From NCBI GenBank assembly GCA_002403095.1, contig DHHC01000038.1, positions 1 to 21,667 of the forward strand: DNA of 21,667 bases. The letters are read 5' to 3'. The position numbers and the translations under genes are program-made. The notes beneath the pieces were generated by a model. The model did not search any database and was not told the origin of the DNA. It worked only from the letters and a program-made list of their open reading frames with translations. How positions within the stretch are numbered: position 1 is the first letter of the stretch; each line of letters opens with the position of its first letter. Origin of the DNA: Leptolinea sp. UBA4782 (GTDB lineage: Bacteria; Chloroflexota; Anaerolineae; Anaerolineales; Anaerolineaceae). Of the stretch, positions 14,864 through 21,639 are shown piece after piece.

Positions 14864-15888
14864 CAGGTTGCTCCTATTATGGATGACTGGCGGATGACCA
14901 GAACAGGTTCCGGTACCTCAGGGATGACGATCTCCTTTTTCTTGCGGATGACAGACATCAATGTTGCGACCGCCTGCCTGGCCAACTGGTAGATCGGGAT
15001 ATCCACAGTTGTAAGCGGAGGATCGCTGTAGGTTGATTCAGCCGTGCCCCCAAACCCGGTTACCCCTATTTCACTGCCCGCCTTGACCTTCTTTTCCCGT
15101 AATGCATGCAGCACACCGAATGCAGTCTCATCGGAGATGCACACGATCGCATCCGGACGGGGCTGGTTCTTGAGCAGCTGCAGGGTTGTCTCGTATCCGG
15201 CGGATGAAGCATAATTACCCGTAAAAACCAGTTCCGGGTAATAAGCGAGCTGATTGGCTTCCAACCCTTCTTTGAATCCCTCCAGGCGGTTGATGTGGAA
15301 GACAGAATCGGAATCTCCGCCGATAAATGCCAGCCTTTGATAACCTTCACTCTTCAGGTGGGTTATGATCCTGGGCAGCATGTATTCATAGGAGCCTTCC
15401 AGGGCAGGATAATCCACCGCATCATTGCTGCGGGCAAAAGCCACAAAAGGCATGGCTTCGTCATGCAGGAATTGCACCCGCCAGTCTTCCTTCCGGATCC
15501 TTCCCAGGATAACCCCGTCCACTTTCTGTGAGCGCGAGAGGCGTTTAAAGATCGCACTTTCCTGATCGGAATCAGGCGGGGCGATTGATACAATGAGATC
15601 CACACCATGCACTGCTGCTTCATCTGCAAGCCCGGATAGTGTATCAGCTATAGTGGGGTCGTTAAACCGTGCATGGCTTGAAGAAAGGACATACCCGATG
15701 GCATCGGTTTTCCTGCGGCGCAGCTGCCTGGCTGCCTGGTTGGGAACGTATCCCATTTCGGCAGCGGTTTCCAGAATCCGCACCCTGGTGCGGTTGGAGA
15801 CATCCGGGTAGCCATCCAGCGCCCGGGATACTGTTGTAATGGAAAGGTTTAAGTGGCGTGCAATATCTCTGATAGAAACAGTTTTCAT
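14863..15888 (-). CDS. LacI-family transcriptional regulator
   Basis: The 341-aa protein has the LacI helix-turn-helix (SIRDIARHLNLSITTVSRAL, 5–24) and the hinge-helix region around YVPNQAARQLRRRKTDAIGYV (47–67). A periplasmic-binding-protein-like sensor domain follows, with FIGGDSDS and a C-terminal TTVDIP…LARQAV dimer segment. Such regulators usually repress a catabolic operon until a sugar or other small ligand binds. I start at the ATG at 15888; a TTG 30 nt upstream would place codons inside the operator. It sits first in the operon, with the mutase-like gene overlapping its stop as TGATG. A LacI-type palindrome lies 9 nt upstream of the start codon, so it probably represses itself and possibly the divergent operon. 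Confidence 0.93.
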   Translation of the reverse strand: MKTVSIRDIARHLNLSITTVSRALDGYPDVSNRTRVRILETAAEMGYVPNQAARQLRRRKTDAIGYVLSSSHARFNDPTIADTLSGLADEAAVHGVDLIVSIAPPDSDQESAIFKRLSRSQKVDGVILGRIRKEDWRVQFLHDEAMPFVAFARSNDAVDYPALEGSYEYMLPRIITHLKSEGYQRLAFIGGDSDSVFHINRLEGFKEGLEANQLAYYPELVFTGNYASSAGYETTLQLLKNQPRPDAIVCISDETAFGVLHALREKKVKAGSEIGVTGFGGTAESTYSDPPLTTVDIPIYQLARQAVATLMSVIRKKKEIVIPEVPEPVLVIRQSSIIGAT

Positions 15889-15896
15889 TTGTTTTT

Positions 15897-15910
15897 CCAA
15901 AACGTTTTGG
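15897..15910. promoter_or_regulatory. Putative LacI-family operator
   Basis: CCAAAACGTTTTGG is a 14-bp perfect palindrome with the central CG typical of LacI-family sites. It covers about +6 to +19 of the minus-strand start (~15915) and about -41 to -28 of the plus-strand start (~15938), so a bound repressor could block both promoters. Confidence 0.75.
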
Positions 15911-15920
15911 CTTTGCAAAG
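15911..15920. repeat. Second perfect palindrome in the divergent promoter region
   Basis: CTTTGCAAAG is a 10-bp perfect palindrome directly abutting the operator, overlapping the predicted minus-strand start (~15915). It may be a site for a second regulator, or an extension of the operator. The binding protein is unknown. Confidence 0.5.
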
Positions 15921-15932
15921 TATTATATAATA
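15921..15932. promoter_or_regulatory. Palindromic pair of divergent -10 boxes
   Basis: TATTATATAATA is a 12-bp perfect palindrome. It supplies TATAAT on the plus strand (15926–15931, towards the CBS–transporter operon) and TATAAT on the minus strand (15927–15922, towards the LacI operon). The two promoters share bases, so polymerase could occupy only one at a time. Neither has a good -35. Confidence 0.65.
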
Positions 15933-15976
15933 ATTTTTGGAGAAATGCATTAATAAATCGAGTTCAGGAGTATACC

Positions 15977-16435
15977 ATGCTGGTAACTAACTGGATGAAG
16001 AAGGCAGTTTTTTCTATCTATCAAGGCCAATCTTTGGGTCAGGCTGCGGAACTTCTTGTTCAGCATCATATAGGCACACTGCCTGTAATTGACCTATCGG
16101 GAAGGCTGGTAGGTGTGATCACCCTGGCTGATGTATTGCGGGTGGGCATGCCTGACTTTATCCAGCTGGTAGATGATTTTAAATTCGTGCACGATTTTGG
16201 TGCCATGGAGCGCTTTATCCCTGACAGGTCTGTCCTCAACCATTCGGTTGATGAAAAAATGCACGAGCCAAAGTCTGTTGATGAAAAAGCAACCATCTTG
16301 CATGCGGCTGCTGTTATGCAGCAAAGCAACCTGCGCGACTTGCCGGTAACAGATTCAGAAGGAAAACTGATCGGCATTGTTTCGCATGTGGATATCGGTG
16401 TGGCACTGATCCGCAACTGGAATTTTATCGGATAA
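15977..16435 (+). CDS. Two-CBS-domain protein
   Basis: The 152-aa protein consists of little more than a CBS pair: one CBS from about residue 1 to 58 (IGTLPVIDLSGRLVGVITLADVL) and one from ~94 to 145 (LRDLPVTDSEGKLIGIVSHVDI). Such modules bind AMP, ATP or S-adenosylmethionine and regulate a partner. AGGAG lies seven bases before the ATG at 15977; in-frame codons upstream run through the promoter and are rejected. The gene ends eight bases before the transporter gene, so the protein may gate or regulate that transporter in response to nucleotide level. This is inference from context. Confidence 0.9.
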   Translation: MLVTNWMKKAVFSIYQGQSLGQAAELLVQHHIGTLPVIDLSGRLVGVITLADVLRVGMPDFIQLVDDFKFVHDFGAMERFIPDRSVLNHSVDEKMHEPKSVDEKATILHAAAVMQQSNLRDLPVTDSEGKLIGIVSHVDIGVALIRNWNFIG

Positions 16436-16443
16436 ACGAATCA

Positions 16444-17742
16444 ATGCATCAGGCAGCATTAATCATTGCATGGTTGATCCTGTTCAGCACTCTGGCGCTG
16501 ATCCTCAGCGAGAAGTTGCCGCGCAGCGTGGCTGCAATGCTGGGGGGTTTCTTGATGGTTGCTGCCGGGCTGATTTTTGGTTTCTATAATGAGCATGAAG
16601 CCGTTTTATCTATCGATTTCAACACCCTGGGGCTGCTGCTAGGTATGATGATCTTGGTGGCTTTGCTGGAAACAACGGGTTTCTTTCAATTCATCGCCAT
16701 TAAAGCAGCCCAGATGTCGCGCGGGAAGCCTGTTTTACTTCTGTTCATGCTGGGCGGGATTACCTCGATCGTCTCCATGTTCCTGGATAATGTCACAACA
16801 GTCGTCCTGATTGCACCGGTAACCATCCTGGTGAGCGAGATCATGGGGATTAACCCGCTGCCATACCTGATGGCAGAAGCCATGCTTTCCAATATTGGCG
16901 GTGTAGCAACCCTGGTGGGTGACCCCCCCAATGTATTGATTGCTTCAGCTGCTGAATTTACATTTGTTGATTTCCTGGTGCACAGCCTGCCGATTGTGAT
17001 CGTTGTCTGGTTCTCTGTACTGGGATTGATCCGCTGGCTTTTCCGCAAGGAGATGGACATCAGCAAAGAGACCCCTGAAGCCTTGCAGGGGCTTGACCCA
17101 AAGCAGGCATTGAAAGACCGAAAAGGCGCTGGTAAGGTCATCGTGATGATTTCCATCGCTGTGCTTTTCTTCCTGCTCGAAGATTGGATTGGAATTACAC
17201 CAGCTATGATCGCCCTTGGGGCTGCAACCCTCGCGGTAATCTGGGTCAGCCCGTCATTCAAAGAAGTCCTGCGGCACATTGAATGGGAAGTGCTGGTCTT
17301 CTTCACCGGTTTGTTCATTTGCGTTGGCGGGGTGGAAGCAGCCGGCGGATTTGATATCCTGGCGGGTTGGATCCACGGTGCCAGCAGCCTGCCACCTAGC
17401 GTGTTCGGACTGATCATTTTATGGCTTGTGGCTTTATTGTCAGCATTTGTTGATAACGTTCCAATAACTATCGCCATGGTCCCGATTATCCTGAGCCTTG
17501 AGTCGAGCGGCATCCCTGTGCAGCATTTGTGGTGGGCGGTGGTATTCGGTGCCGGTTTTGGCGGAAACGGCACCGTTATCGGGTCTACAGCCAATGTGGT
17601 GGTAGCAGGGCTCTCTGAAAAGACCCGGCACCCGATCACCCCCAGGTTGTGGAGCAAACGCGGCTTCCCGGCAATGGTTTTATCCTGCCTGGTTGCCAGT
17701 GTCCTCTACCTGGTCTTAATCGACTTGATGATGGGTGTCTGA
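16444..17742 (+). CDS. ArsB/SLC13-type ion transporter
   Basis: The 432-aa inner-membrane protein has about 11–12 predicted helices and the two inverted half-repeats of the ion-transporter superfamily. Signatures are DNVTTVVLIAPVTI (115–128) with GDPPNV (159–164) in the first half, and DNVPITIAMVPII (337–349) with GFGGNGTVIGSTANVV (371–386) in the second. This is the ArsB/NhaD/P-protein-like group, whose members move arsenite, Na+/H+, or carboxylates. The substrate cannot be told from sequence, and no arsR or arsC is near. No clear ribosome site precedes the ATG, so it is probably translated by coupling to the CBS gene eight bases upstream. Its stop overlaps the next start as TGATG. Given the divergent operon, uptake or export of an organic acid related to that pathway is one possibility. 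Confidence 0.87.
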   Translation: MHQAALIIAWLILFSTLALILSEKLPRSVAAMLGGFLMVAAGLIFGFYNEHEAVLSIDFNTLGLLLGMMILVALLETTGFFQFIAIKAAQMSRGKPVLLLFMLGGITSIVSMFLDNVTTVVLIAPVTILVSEIMGINPLPYLMAEAMLSNIGGVATLVGDPPNVLIASAAEFTFVDFLVHSLPIVIVVWFSVLGLIRWLFRKEMDISKETPEALQGLDPKQALKDRKGAGKVIVMISIAVLFFLLEDWIGITPAMIALGAATLAVIWVSPSFKEVLRHIEWEVLVFFTGLFICVGGVEAAGGFDILAGWIHGASSLPPSVFGLIILWLVALLSAFVDNVPITIAMVPIILSLESSGIPVQHLWWAVVFGAGFGGNGTVIGSTANVVVAGLSEKTRHPITPRLWSKRGFPAMVLSCLVASVLYLVLIDLMMGV

Positions 17743-18404
17743 TGGTATCCACGGAAGTACTTACTGATTTTCTGCCTTTTGCAGGATTAAGCAGCAAGAC
17801 CCTGGTGTGCCTGGCGAATGCCTGCCAGATGGAGAATTACCATCCAGCCGAAACGGTTATCCTGGAGGGAGAACCCGCAAAAGCTGCATTCTTTGTACTG
17901 CAAGGTGAAGTCAAAGTATACCGGATGACCAGATCCGGCAAGGAGCAGGTATTGGCGCGCATGAAAGCCGGGCAATCATTTAATACAATCCCGCTCCTGG
18001 ATGAGGAAGGCATCACCCATTCCTGCGTGGAAACCATTTCGCAAGTGACATTACTGCGTATCGCAAGGCAGGATTTTCTTACCTTGCTGCAAACCTGCCC
18101 GGACTTTACCTTTGCCATGCTGCGCGATTTCACCCACCGCTTGAAGAAAATGACCGATATGGTCGAAAGCTTTGCCCTGCATTCTGTGCGCGGCAGGCTG
18201 GCGCAATTCCTTATCCGGCAGGCAGACCTGGGCAGCCATGCGCCGCGCTATACCCGGGATGATATTGCCTGCGAGATAGGTACAGTACGGGATGTGGTCG
18301 GAAGGCTGCTGAAGTCTTTTGAAGAAGACGGCTATATCCGCCGTGAGGGCAGGCGGGTGATCCTGCAGGATCGAGCAGGCCTGGAAGCGGAAACCGATAC
18401 GTAA
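17742..18404 (+). CDS. Crp/Fnr-family transcriptional regulator
   Basis: The 220-aa protein has an N-terminal cyclic-nucleotide-binding-like β-barrel (~10–115), a long dimerisation helix (~121–155) and a C-terminal winged HTH. The recognition helix has TVRDVVGRLL (181–190), resembling the CRP RExxxR pattern. The nucleotide pocket lacks the usual Gly-Glu and Arg-Ser/Thr-Ala: the region reads GQSFNTIPLL…THSC, so cAMP binding is unlikely. The five cysteines (23, 28, 95, 119, 177) are not arranged like the Fnr cluster. The start overlaps the transporter stop by one base, so it is coexpressed with the CBS–transporter pair. A suitable inverted repeat lies 26 nt downstream of its stop, before the ferredoxin gene. 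The signal it senses is unknown; redox, NO or heme are candidates. Confidence 0.9.
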   Translation: MVSTEVLTDFLPFAGLSSKTLVCLANACQMENYHPAETVILEGEPAKAAFFVLQGEVKVYRMTRSGKEQVLARMKAGQSFNTIPLLDEEGITHSCVETISQVTLLRIARQDFLTLLQTCPDFTFAMLRDFTHRLKKMTDMVESFALHSVRGRLAQFLIRQADLGSHAPRYTRDDIACEIGTVRDVVGRLLKSFEEDGYIRREGRRVILQDRAGLEAETDT

Positions 18405-18430
18405 TAGTCGTTTCCCCAATTCGAGATAAA

Positions 18431-18446
18431 TAAGACAAAAGTCGTA
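18431..18446. promoter_or_regulatory. Putative Crp/Fnr-type activator site at -41.5
   Basis: TAAGAC-AAAA-GTCGTA is an inverted repeat with six-base arms, one mismatch and a 4-nt spacer, as in Fnr-type sites. Its centre lies between 18438 and 18439, exactly -41.5 from the predicted start at 18480. That is the standard position for a class II activator replacing a weak -35. The regulator encoded just upstream is the natural candidate. Confidence 0.55.
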
Positions 18447-18464
18447 GTAATTTAACCGGCACCC

Positions 18465-18480
18465 TGGTATAGTATTGGCA
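18465..18480 (+). promoter_or_regulatory. Extended -10 leaderless promoter of the ferredoxin operon
   Basis: TGGTATAGT (18465–18473) is an extended -10 with no recognisable -35. The predicted start is 18480, the first base of the ferredoxin ATG, and no ribosome site precedes that ATG. The transcript is therefore probably leaderless and the promoter activator-dependent. Confidence 0.6.
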
Positions 18481-18725
18481 TGAGTGAGCAAAAAAGCCAA
18501 TCAGCAGCAGACTTGCCTGAAATCGACCTGGATAGCTGCACCCAATGCGGTGCCTGTGTCACTGCCTGCCCTGAAGGAATTCTATCCCTGTTGCCAGGTG
18601 GTCCAGTTGTTAACCGGGCTGACCAGTGTACCTGCTGTGGTTTCTGTGAAGAAGCCTGCCCGGAAGGAGCGATCCGCAGTGAACTGGAAATAATTTGGGA
18701 AGAAGACATTCAAAAAGAACCCTGA
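18480..18725 (+). CDS. 2[4Fe-4S] ferredoxin-like protein
   Basis: The 81-aa soluble protein has two classical cluster motifs, CTQCGACVTACP (20–31) and CTCCGFCEEACP (50–61), each CxxCxxCxxxCP, so it should carry two low-potential [4Fe-4S] clusters and act as an electron carrier. The protein is otherwise short, acidic and lacks a signal peptide. Thirteen nt separate it from a DUF438/hemerythrin/PAS gene, so the pair are cotranscribed; electron transfer to or from a sensor or an oxygen/NO-handling protein is plausible. It starts at the ATG that coincides with the predicted transcript start. Confidence 0.92.
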   Translation: MSEQKSQSAADLPEIDLDSCTQCGACVTACPEGILSLLPGGPVVNRADQCTCCGFCEEACPEGAIRSELEIIWEEDIQKEP

Positions 18726-18738
18726 TCTGGAGGAAACG

Positions 18739-19962
18739 ATGAGTGAATTTATCAACAATTCAGAAAAACGCAAAGAGATCATCAAGAGCGTATTACGCCA
18801 GCTGCACGAAGGAAAAAGTGTGGATGATGTAAAAGCAGAATTCGGTAAGCTGGCAAGCGAAGCCACCTCAGCGGAGATTGCAGCTGTGGAACAGATGCTG
18901 ATTGAAGAGGGGCTGCCGGTCGAAGAAGTCCAGAACCTGTGCGATGTGCACGTGGCAGTTTTCCGCGAGAGCCTGGATAAAGAAGCCCAACCGGAGAGTA
19001 TTCCGGGGCATCCCGTTTTCACCTACCGGGCTGAAAACCAGGTGCTGGCCAGGCTGCTGGATGAGATGGACATCACTTTCGGAAAGGTTACAGAATCGGA
19101 CAACCCGGCTCTTCTGCCTGCGCTCAGGCAGCAACTTGAAAGGGTGAAGGGGTTTGTCCGCCACTACGAGCGCAAAGAGAACCAGCTCTTCCCCTACCTG
19201 GAAAAATACCAGTTCTATGGACCCTCGCGTGTCATGTGGGGCATCCATGATGAAATCCGCGCTAACATCAAGAAGTTGGGTGAGTTGTTGAAGATCGATG
19301 CAGTAGATAAACAGGCTGCCTTAGCCGTTTTCAAAGAATTATTCACAGCTATGACCGAAATGATTTATAAAGAGGAAAAGATCCTCATTCCAGCGGCACT
19401 GGAAAAGCTGCATGAAGAGGATTGGGCTGCCATAAGGGCGGAAGAGAACCAGATCGGATATTTTATGGTCACCCCCGGCGACCAGTGGAAACCAAAAACT
19501 GCACCACAGAAAATCAAACCCATATCAGTTGTAAAGGAGACCAGTAGCATGCCTGAAATTATGATCCCGTTGAATACCGGAGTATTGACCCAGGACCAGA
19601 TCGACCTGATGTTGAAGACACTGCCGGTGGATATCACCTTTGTTGATGAGAACGATGAAGTGCGTTACTTCTCCCAGACGCCTGACCGGTTGTTCCCCCG
19701 AACGCCTGCCATCATCGGCAGGGCGGTCCAGAACTGCCACCCGGCATCCAGCGTTCATACCGTGCAAAAGATCCTGGATGATTTCAGGTCTGGTAAGCGG
19801 AAAGTGGCAGAATTTTGGATCAAGATGGGTGAAATCTTTGTTTACATCCGCTACTTTGCCATGTTCGATGAGGCGGGCAAATATCGCGGTACGCTTGAAG
19901 TCTCCCAGGAAATCAGCCATATCCAGTCACTGCAGGGCGAACGCCGCCTGCTGGATGACTGA
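18739..19962 (+). CDS. DUF438–hemerythrin–PAS protein
   Basis: The 407-aa soluble protein has three parts. An N-terminal DUF438-like helical domain (~12–85) begins RKEIIKSVLRQLHEGKSVDDV. A hemerythrin HHE-like four-helix region (~90–235) follows, with candidate iron ligands H91, H142 with E144/E147, H170 and E212/E213. A C-terminal PAS-like domain (~285–400) carries the QNCHP…SVH motif (331–340) typical of this family. Such proteins are thought to sense oxygen or NO through a diiron site, or to handle them; no reaction is known. GGAGG lies five bases before the ATG. An internal ATG at Met271 also has a good ribosome site, so the PAS part may be made separately. A terminator follows. Confidence 0.88.
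   Translation: MSEFINNSEKRKEIIKSVLRQLHEGKSVDDVKAEFGKLASEATSAEIAAVEQMLIEEGLPVEEVQNLCDVHVAVFRESLDKEAQPESIPGHPVFTYRAENQVLARLLDEMDITFGKVTESDNPALLPALRQQLERVKGFVRHYERKENQLFPYLEKYQFYGPSRVMWGIHDEIRANIKKLGELLKIDAVDKQAALAVFKELFTAMTEMIYKEEKILIPAALEKLHEEDWAAIRAEENQIGYFMVTPGDQWKPKTAPQKIKPISVVKETSSMPEIMIPLNTGVLTQDQIDLMLKTLPVDITFVDENDEVRYFSQTPDRLFPRTPAIIGRAVQNCHPASSVHTVQKILDDFRSGKRKVAEFWIKMGEIFVYIRYFAMFDEAGKYRGTLEVSQEISHIQSLQGERRLLDD
19534..19551 (+). promoter_or_regulatory. Internal in-frame ribosome binding site and ATG
   Basis: AAGGAG (19534–19539) stands nine bases before an in-frame ATG (19549–19551), codon 271 of the hemerythrin–PAS gene, exactly at the hinge before the PAS domain. Initiation there would yield a 137-aa PAS-only protein ending at the same stop. 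Confidence 0.5.
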
Positions 19963-19986
19963 AAATCACCCGCAAGCTTAGATGAC

Positions 19987-20023
19987 ATCCACCTGGGAGG
20001 GAAACCTTCCGGGTGGATCTTTT
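19987..20023 (+). terminator. Intrinsic terminator after the hemerythrin–PAS gene
   Basis: A 14-bp stem (19987–20000 with 20005–20018, two G·U pairs) closes a GAAA tetraloop (20001–20004) and is followed by CTTTTAATTT. The stable GNRA loop and U-run make a strong terminator 24 nt after the stop codon. Confidence 0.92.
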
Positions 20024-20030
20024 AATTTCC

Positions 20031-20066
20031 TTGACAGCGGTGCACCTGAAGGCTATAGTACAGGGC
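20031..20066 (+). promoter_or_regulatory. Consensus leaderless promoter of the sulfatase-like gene
   Basis: A perfect TTGACA (20031–20036), a 17-nt spacer and TATAGT (20054–20059) place the start at 20066–20067, the ATG itself. The promoter also fixes the start codon, because the in-frame codons upstream of 20067 would lie in the promoter and the terminator. Confidence 0.85.
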
Positions 20067-21608
20067 ATGCAAAAAGCCAGAGATTTGCCAGTCTATCCCA
20101 TCCTTCTTTCAGCTTATTCTGCCCTGGCTTTGCTGGCGGCCAACCGCAGTGAAGTTGAGTTCGGTGTGGTGATGCGCCCCCTGCTTCTGCTACTGGCATC
20201 CTCCATGCTGCTGGTGGTGCTGCTCTGGCTGCTGTTGAAAAACCCAGGTAAAGCCGGCTTGCTTGCAGGCATCTGGATAACCCTGTTTATCACCTACGGT
20301 CATGTTTATCATCTGCTGGAAGGAAGTGCAGCCTGGCTGGCTGCATTGGGCAGACACCGTTTTTTACTACCCGTCTACCTGGTGATCGCTGCTGCAAGCA
20401 CCATCCTTTTGTTGCGCAAACAATCCAGGTTTTCAACCCTTACTCGCGTATTAAATATTGCCGGGTTGGTCCTGCTTGTCTTCCCTTCATTCCAGCTGGT
20501 GTCCTTTTCATTCACCACCTCACAAGCAGAAAAGGAAGCATCTCAATGGACTTTTGCCCAACCCGAGTTGCAGCCTGATTACCCGGACAACCTGCCGGAT
20601 GTCTACTTTATCGTGCTGGATACCTATACCAGTTCAAAAGCCCTGGCATCTGATTTTGGGTTCGACAATTCTGCTTTTGTTTCCAACCTGCAGGCAATGG
20701 GTTTCTACGTGGCTGAGTGCAGCCAGACCAATTACACGTATACCCAGGGGGCGCTGACTGCCGCTTTAAACCTGGAATACCTGCCTGAGCTTAAAGAAAG
20801 GCTTCAGACCGTTGCATTGGATGACAACATCTGGGTCTTGATGAAGGAAAGCCAGGTACGCCACCAGCTGCAGAACCTCGGTTATAAAACAGTTGCATTT
20901 GAGACCAGTTATGACTGGAGCCGGATCAAAGATGCCGACATATACCTGGGCGAGGCGCAATCGTCGATCACCTGGCAGCAGCTGAACGCGTTTGAGCAAA
21001 TGTGGCTGAAAAGCACAGCCTTGTTGTTATTCAATGACCTGGATGTGAAAACCCGGGTGGTGGATGATGCTGCCATCCAGTCGCATCCTTACGGCGACCA
21101 TATCGAAAAGCAATTGTTCGTCCTGCAAACGTTACCATCGATTGCCGCTGACAGGGATCCAACCTTTACCTTCAGCCACATCCTGATCCCGCATGTGCCG
21201 TATGTATTCGGCGCGGACGGAACCATCCTGACTGATCCCGCGTATTACAGCGGCGACATGGCCGGACCGGTCAACGAGGAGTACCTGCAGAAGGGGTATA
21301 CCGGCGAGATTGCTTTTCTCAATAACCGGCTGGAGACAATCCTGGCTGAGATACTGGACCAGTCGGAGACACCACCAATCATTGTGCTGATGGGTGATCA
21401 CGGCGTCCGGGATGCGAACCGGGCCAAGATCTTCTTTGCGGTCTACCTGCCGGATGGGGCGGAAAAGGTGTTATACCCATCCATAACCCCGGTAAACATC
21501 TTCCGCATTATTTTTGATGAATACTTTGGCACATCCTATGGGCTGCTGCCTGACATCACTTACACGGATGACGGGCAGGTGATCCCCGTCCCGGAAACCT
21601 GCGAGTAG
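20067..21608 (+). CDS. Membrane-anchored sulfatase/alkaline-phosphatase-superfamily protein
   Basis: The 513-aa protein has about five N-terminal transmembrane segments (roughly residues 9–24, 36–57, 64–82, 99–116, 128–148), then a large domain outside the membrane. That domain keeps the alkaline-phosphatase-superfamily core: VLDTYTSS (183–190, metal Asp185), HILIPHVPYVF (371–381) and MGDHGV (442–447). The sulfatase Cys/Ser-x-Pro-x-Arg formylglycine motif is absent, so a phosphotransferase or phosphodiesterase acting on surface glycans or lipids fits better than a sulfatase. The Thr/Ser after Asp185 may be the nucleophile. No glycan-synthesis genes are visible next to it. It is monocistronic here and convergent with the RNase P RNA remnant. 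Confidence 0.75.
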   Translation: MQKARDLPVYPILLSAYSALALLAANRSEVEFGVVMRPLLLLLASSMLLVVLLWLLLKNPGKAGLLAGIWITLFITYGHVYHLLEGSAAWLAALGRHRFLLPVYLVIAAASTILLLRKQSRFSTLTRVLNIAGLVLLVFPSFQLVSFSFTTSQAEKEASQWTFAQPELQPDYPDNLPDVYFIVLDTYTSSKALASDFGFDNSAFVSNLQAMGFYVAECSQTNYTYTQGALTAALNLEYLPELKERLQTVALDDNIWVLMKESQVRHQLQNLGYKTVAFETSYDWSRIKDADIYLGEAQSSITWQQLNAFEQMWLKSTALLLFNDLDVKTRVVDDAAIQSHPYGDHIEKQLFVLQTLPSIAADRDPTFTFSHILIPHVPYVFGADGTILTDPAYYSGDMAGPVNEEYLQKGYTGEIAFLNNRLETILAEILDQSETPPIIVLMGDHGVRDANRAKIFFAVYLPDGAEKVLYPSITPVNIFRIIFDEYFGTSYGLLPDITYTDDGQVIPVPETCE

Positions 21609-21639
21609 AGATAACCTTAACTGAAACAGGAAATAGAAA

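Noticed and set aside
15839..15976. N-terminal extension of the CBS protein
   Set aside because: It would read through the LacI gene start, the operator and the promoter; AGGAG before the ATG at 15977 marks the true start.
16686..17657. 323-aa open frame on the minus strand
   Set aside because: It lies wholly antisense to the well-supported transporter, has low-complexity Ser/Thr/Pro/Arg composition, no ribosome site and no recognisable domain.
17649..17741. N-terminal extension of the Crp/Fnr-type regulator
   Set aside because: It overlaps the transporter reading frame by 93 bases and adds residues not found in the family; the TGATG junction gives a natural start at 17742.
16444..17742. 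Arsenite efflux operon
   Set aside because: The transporter is ArsB-like in fold, but no arsR, arsC, arsA or arsenic-type regulator is nearby, so an arsenic role is not supported.
18401..18460. Terminator after the Crp/Fnr-type gene
   Set aside because: I found no stem of useful length followed by a U-run; the only structure is the short inverted repeat interpreted as a regulator site.
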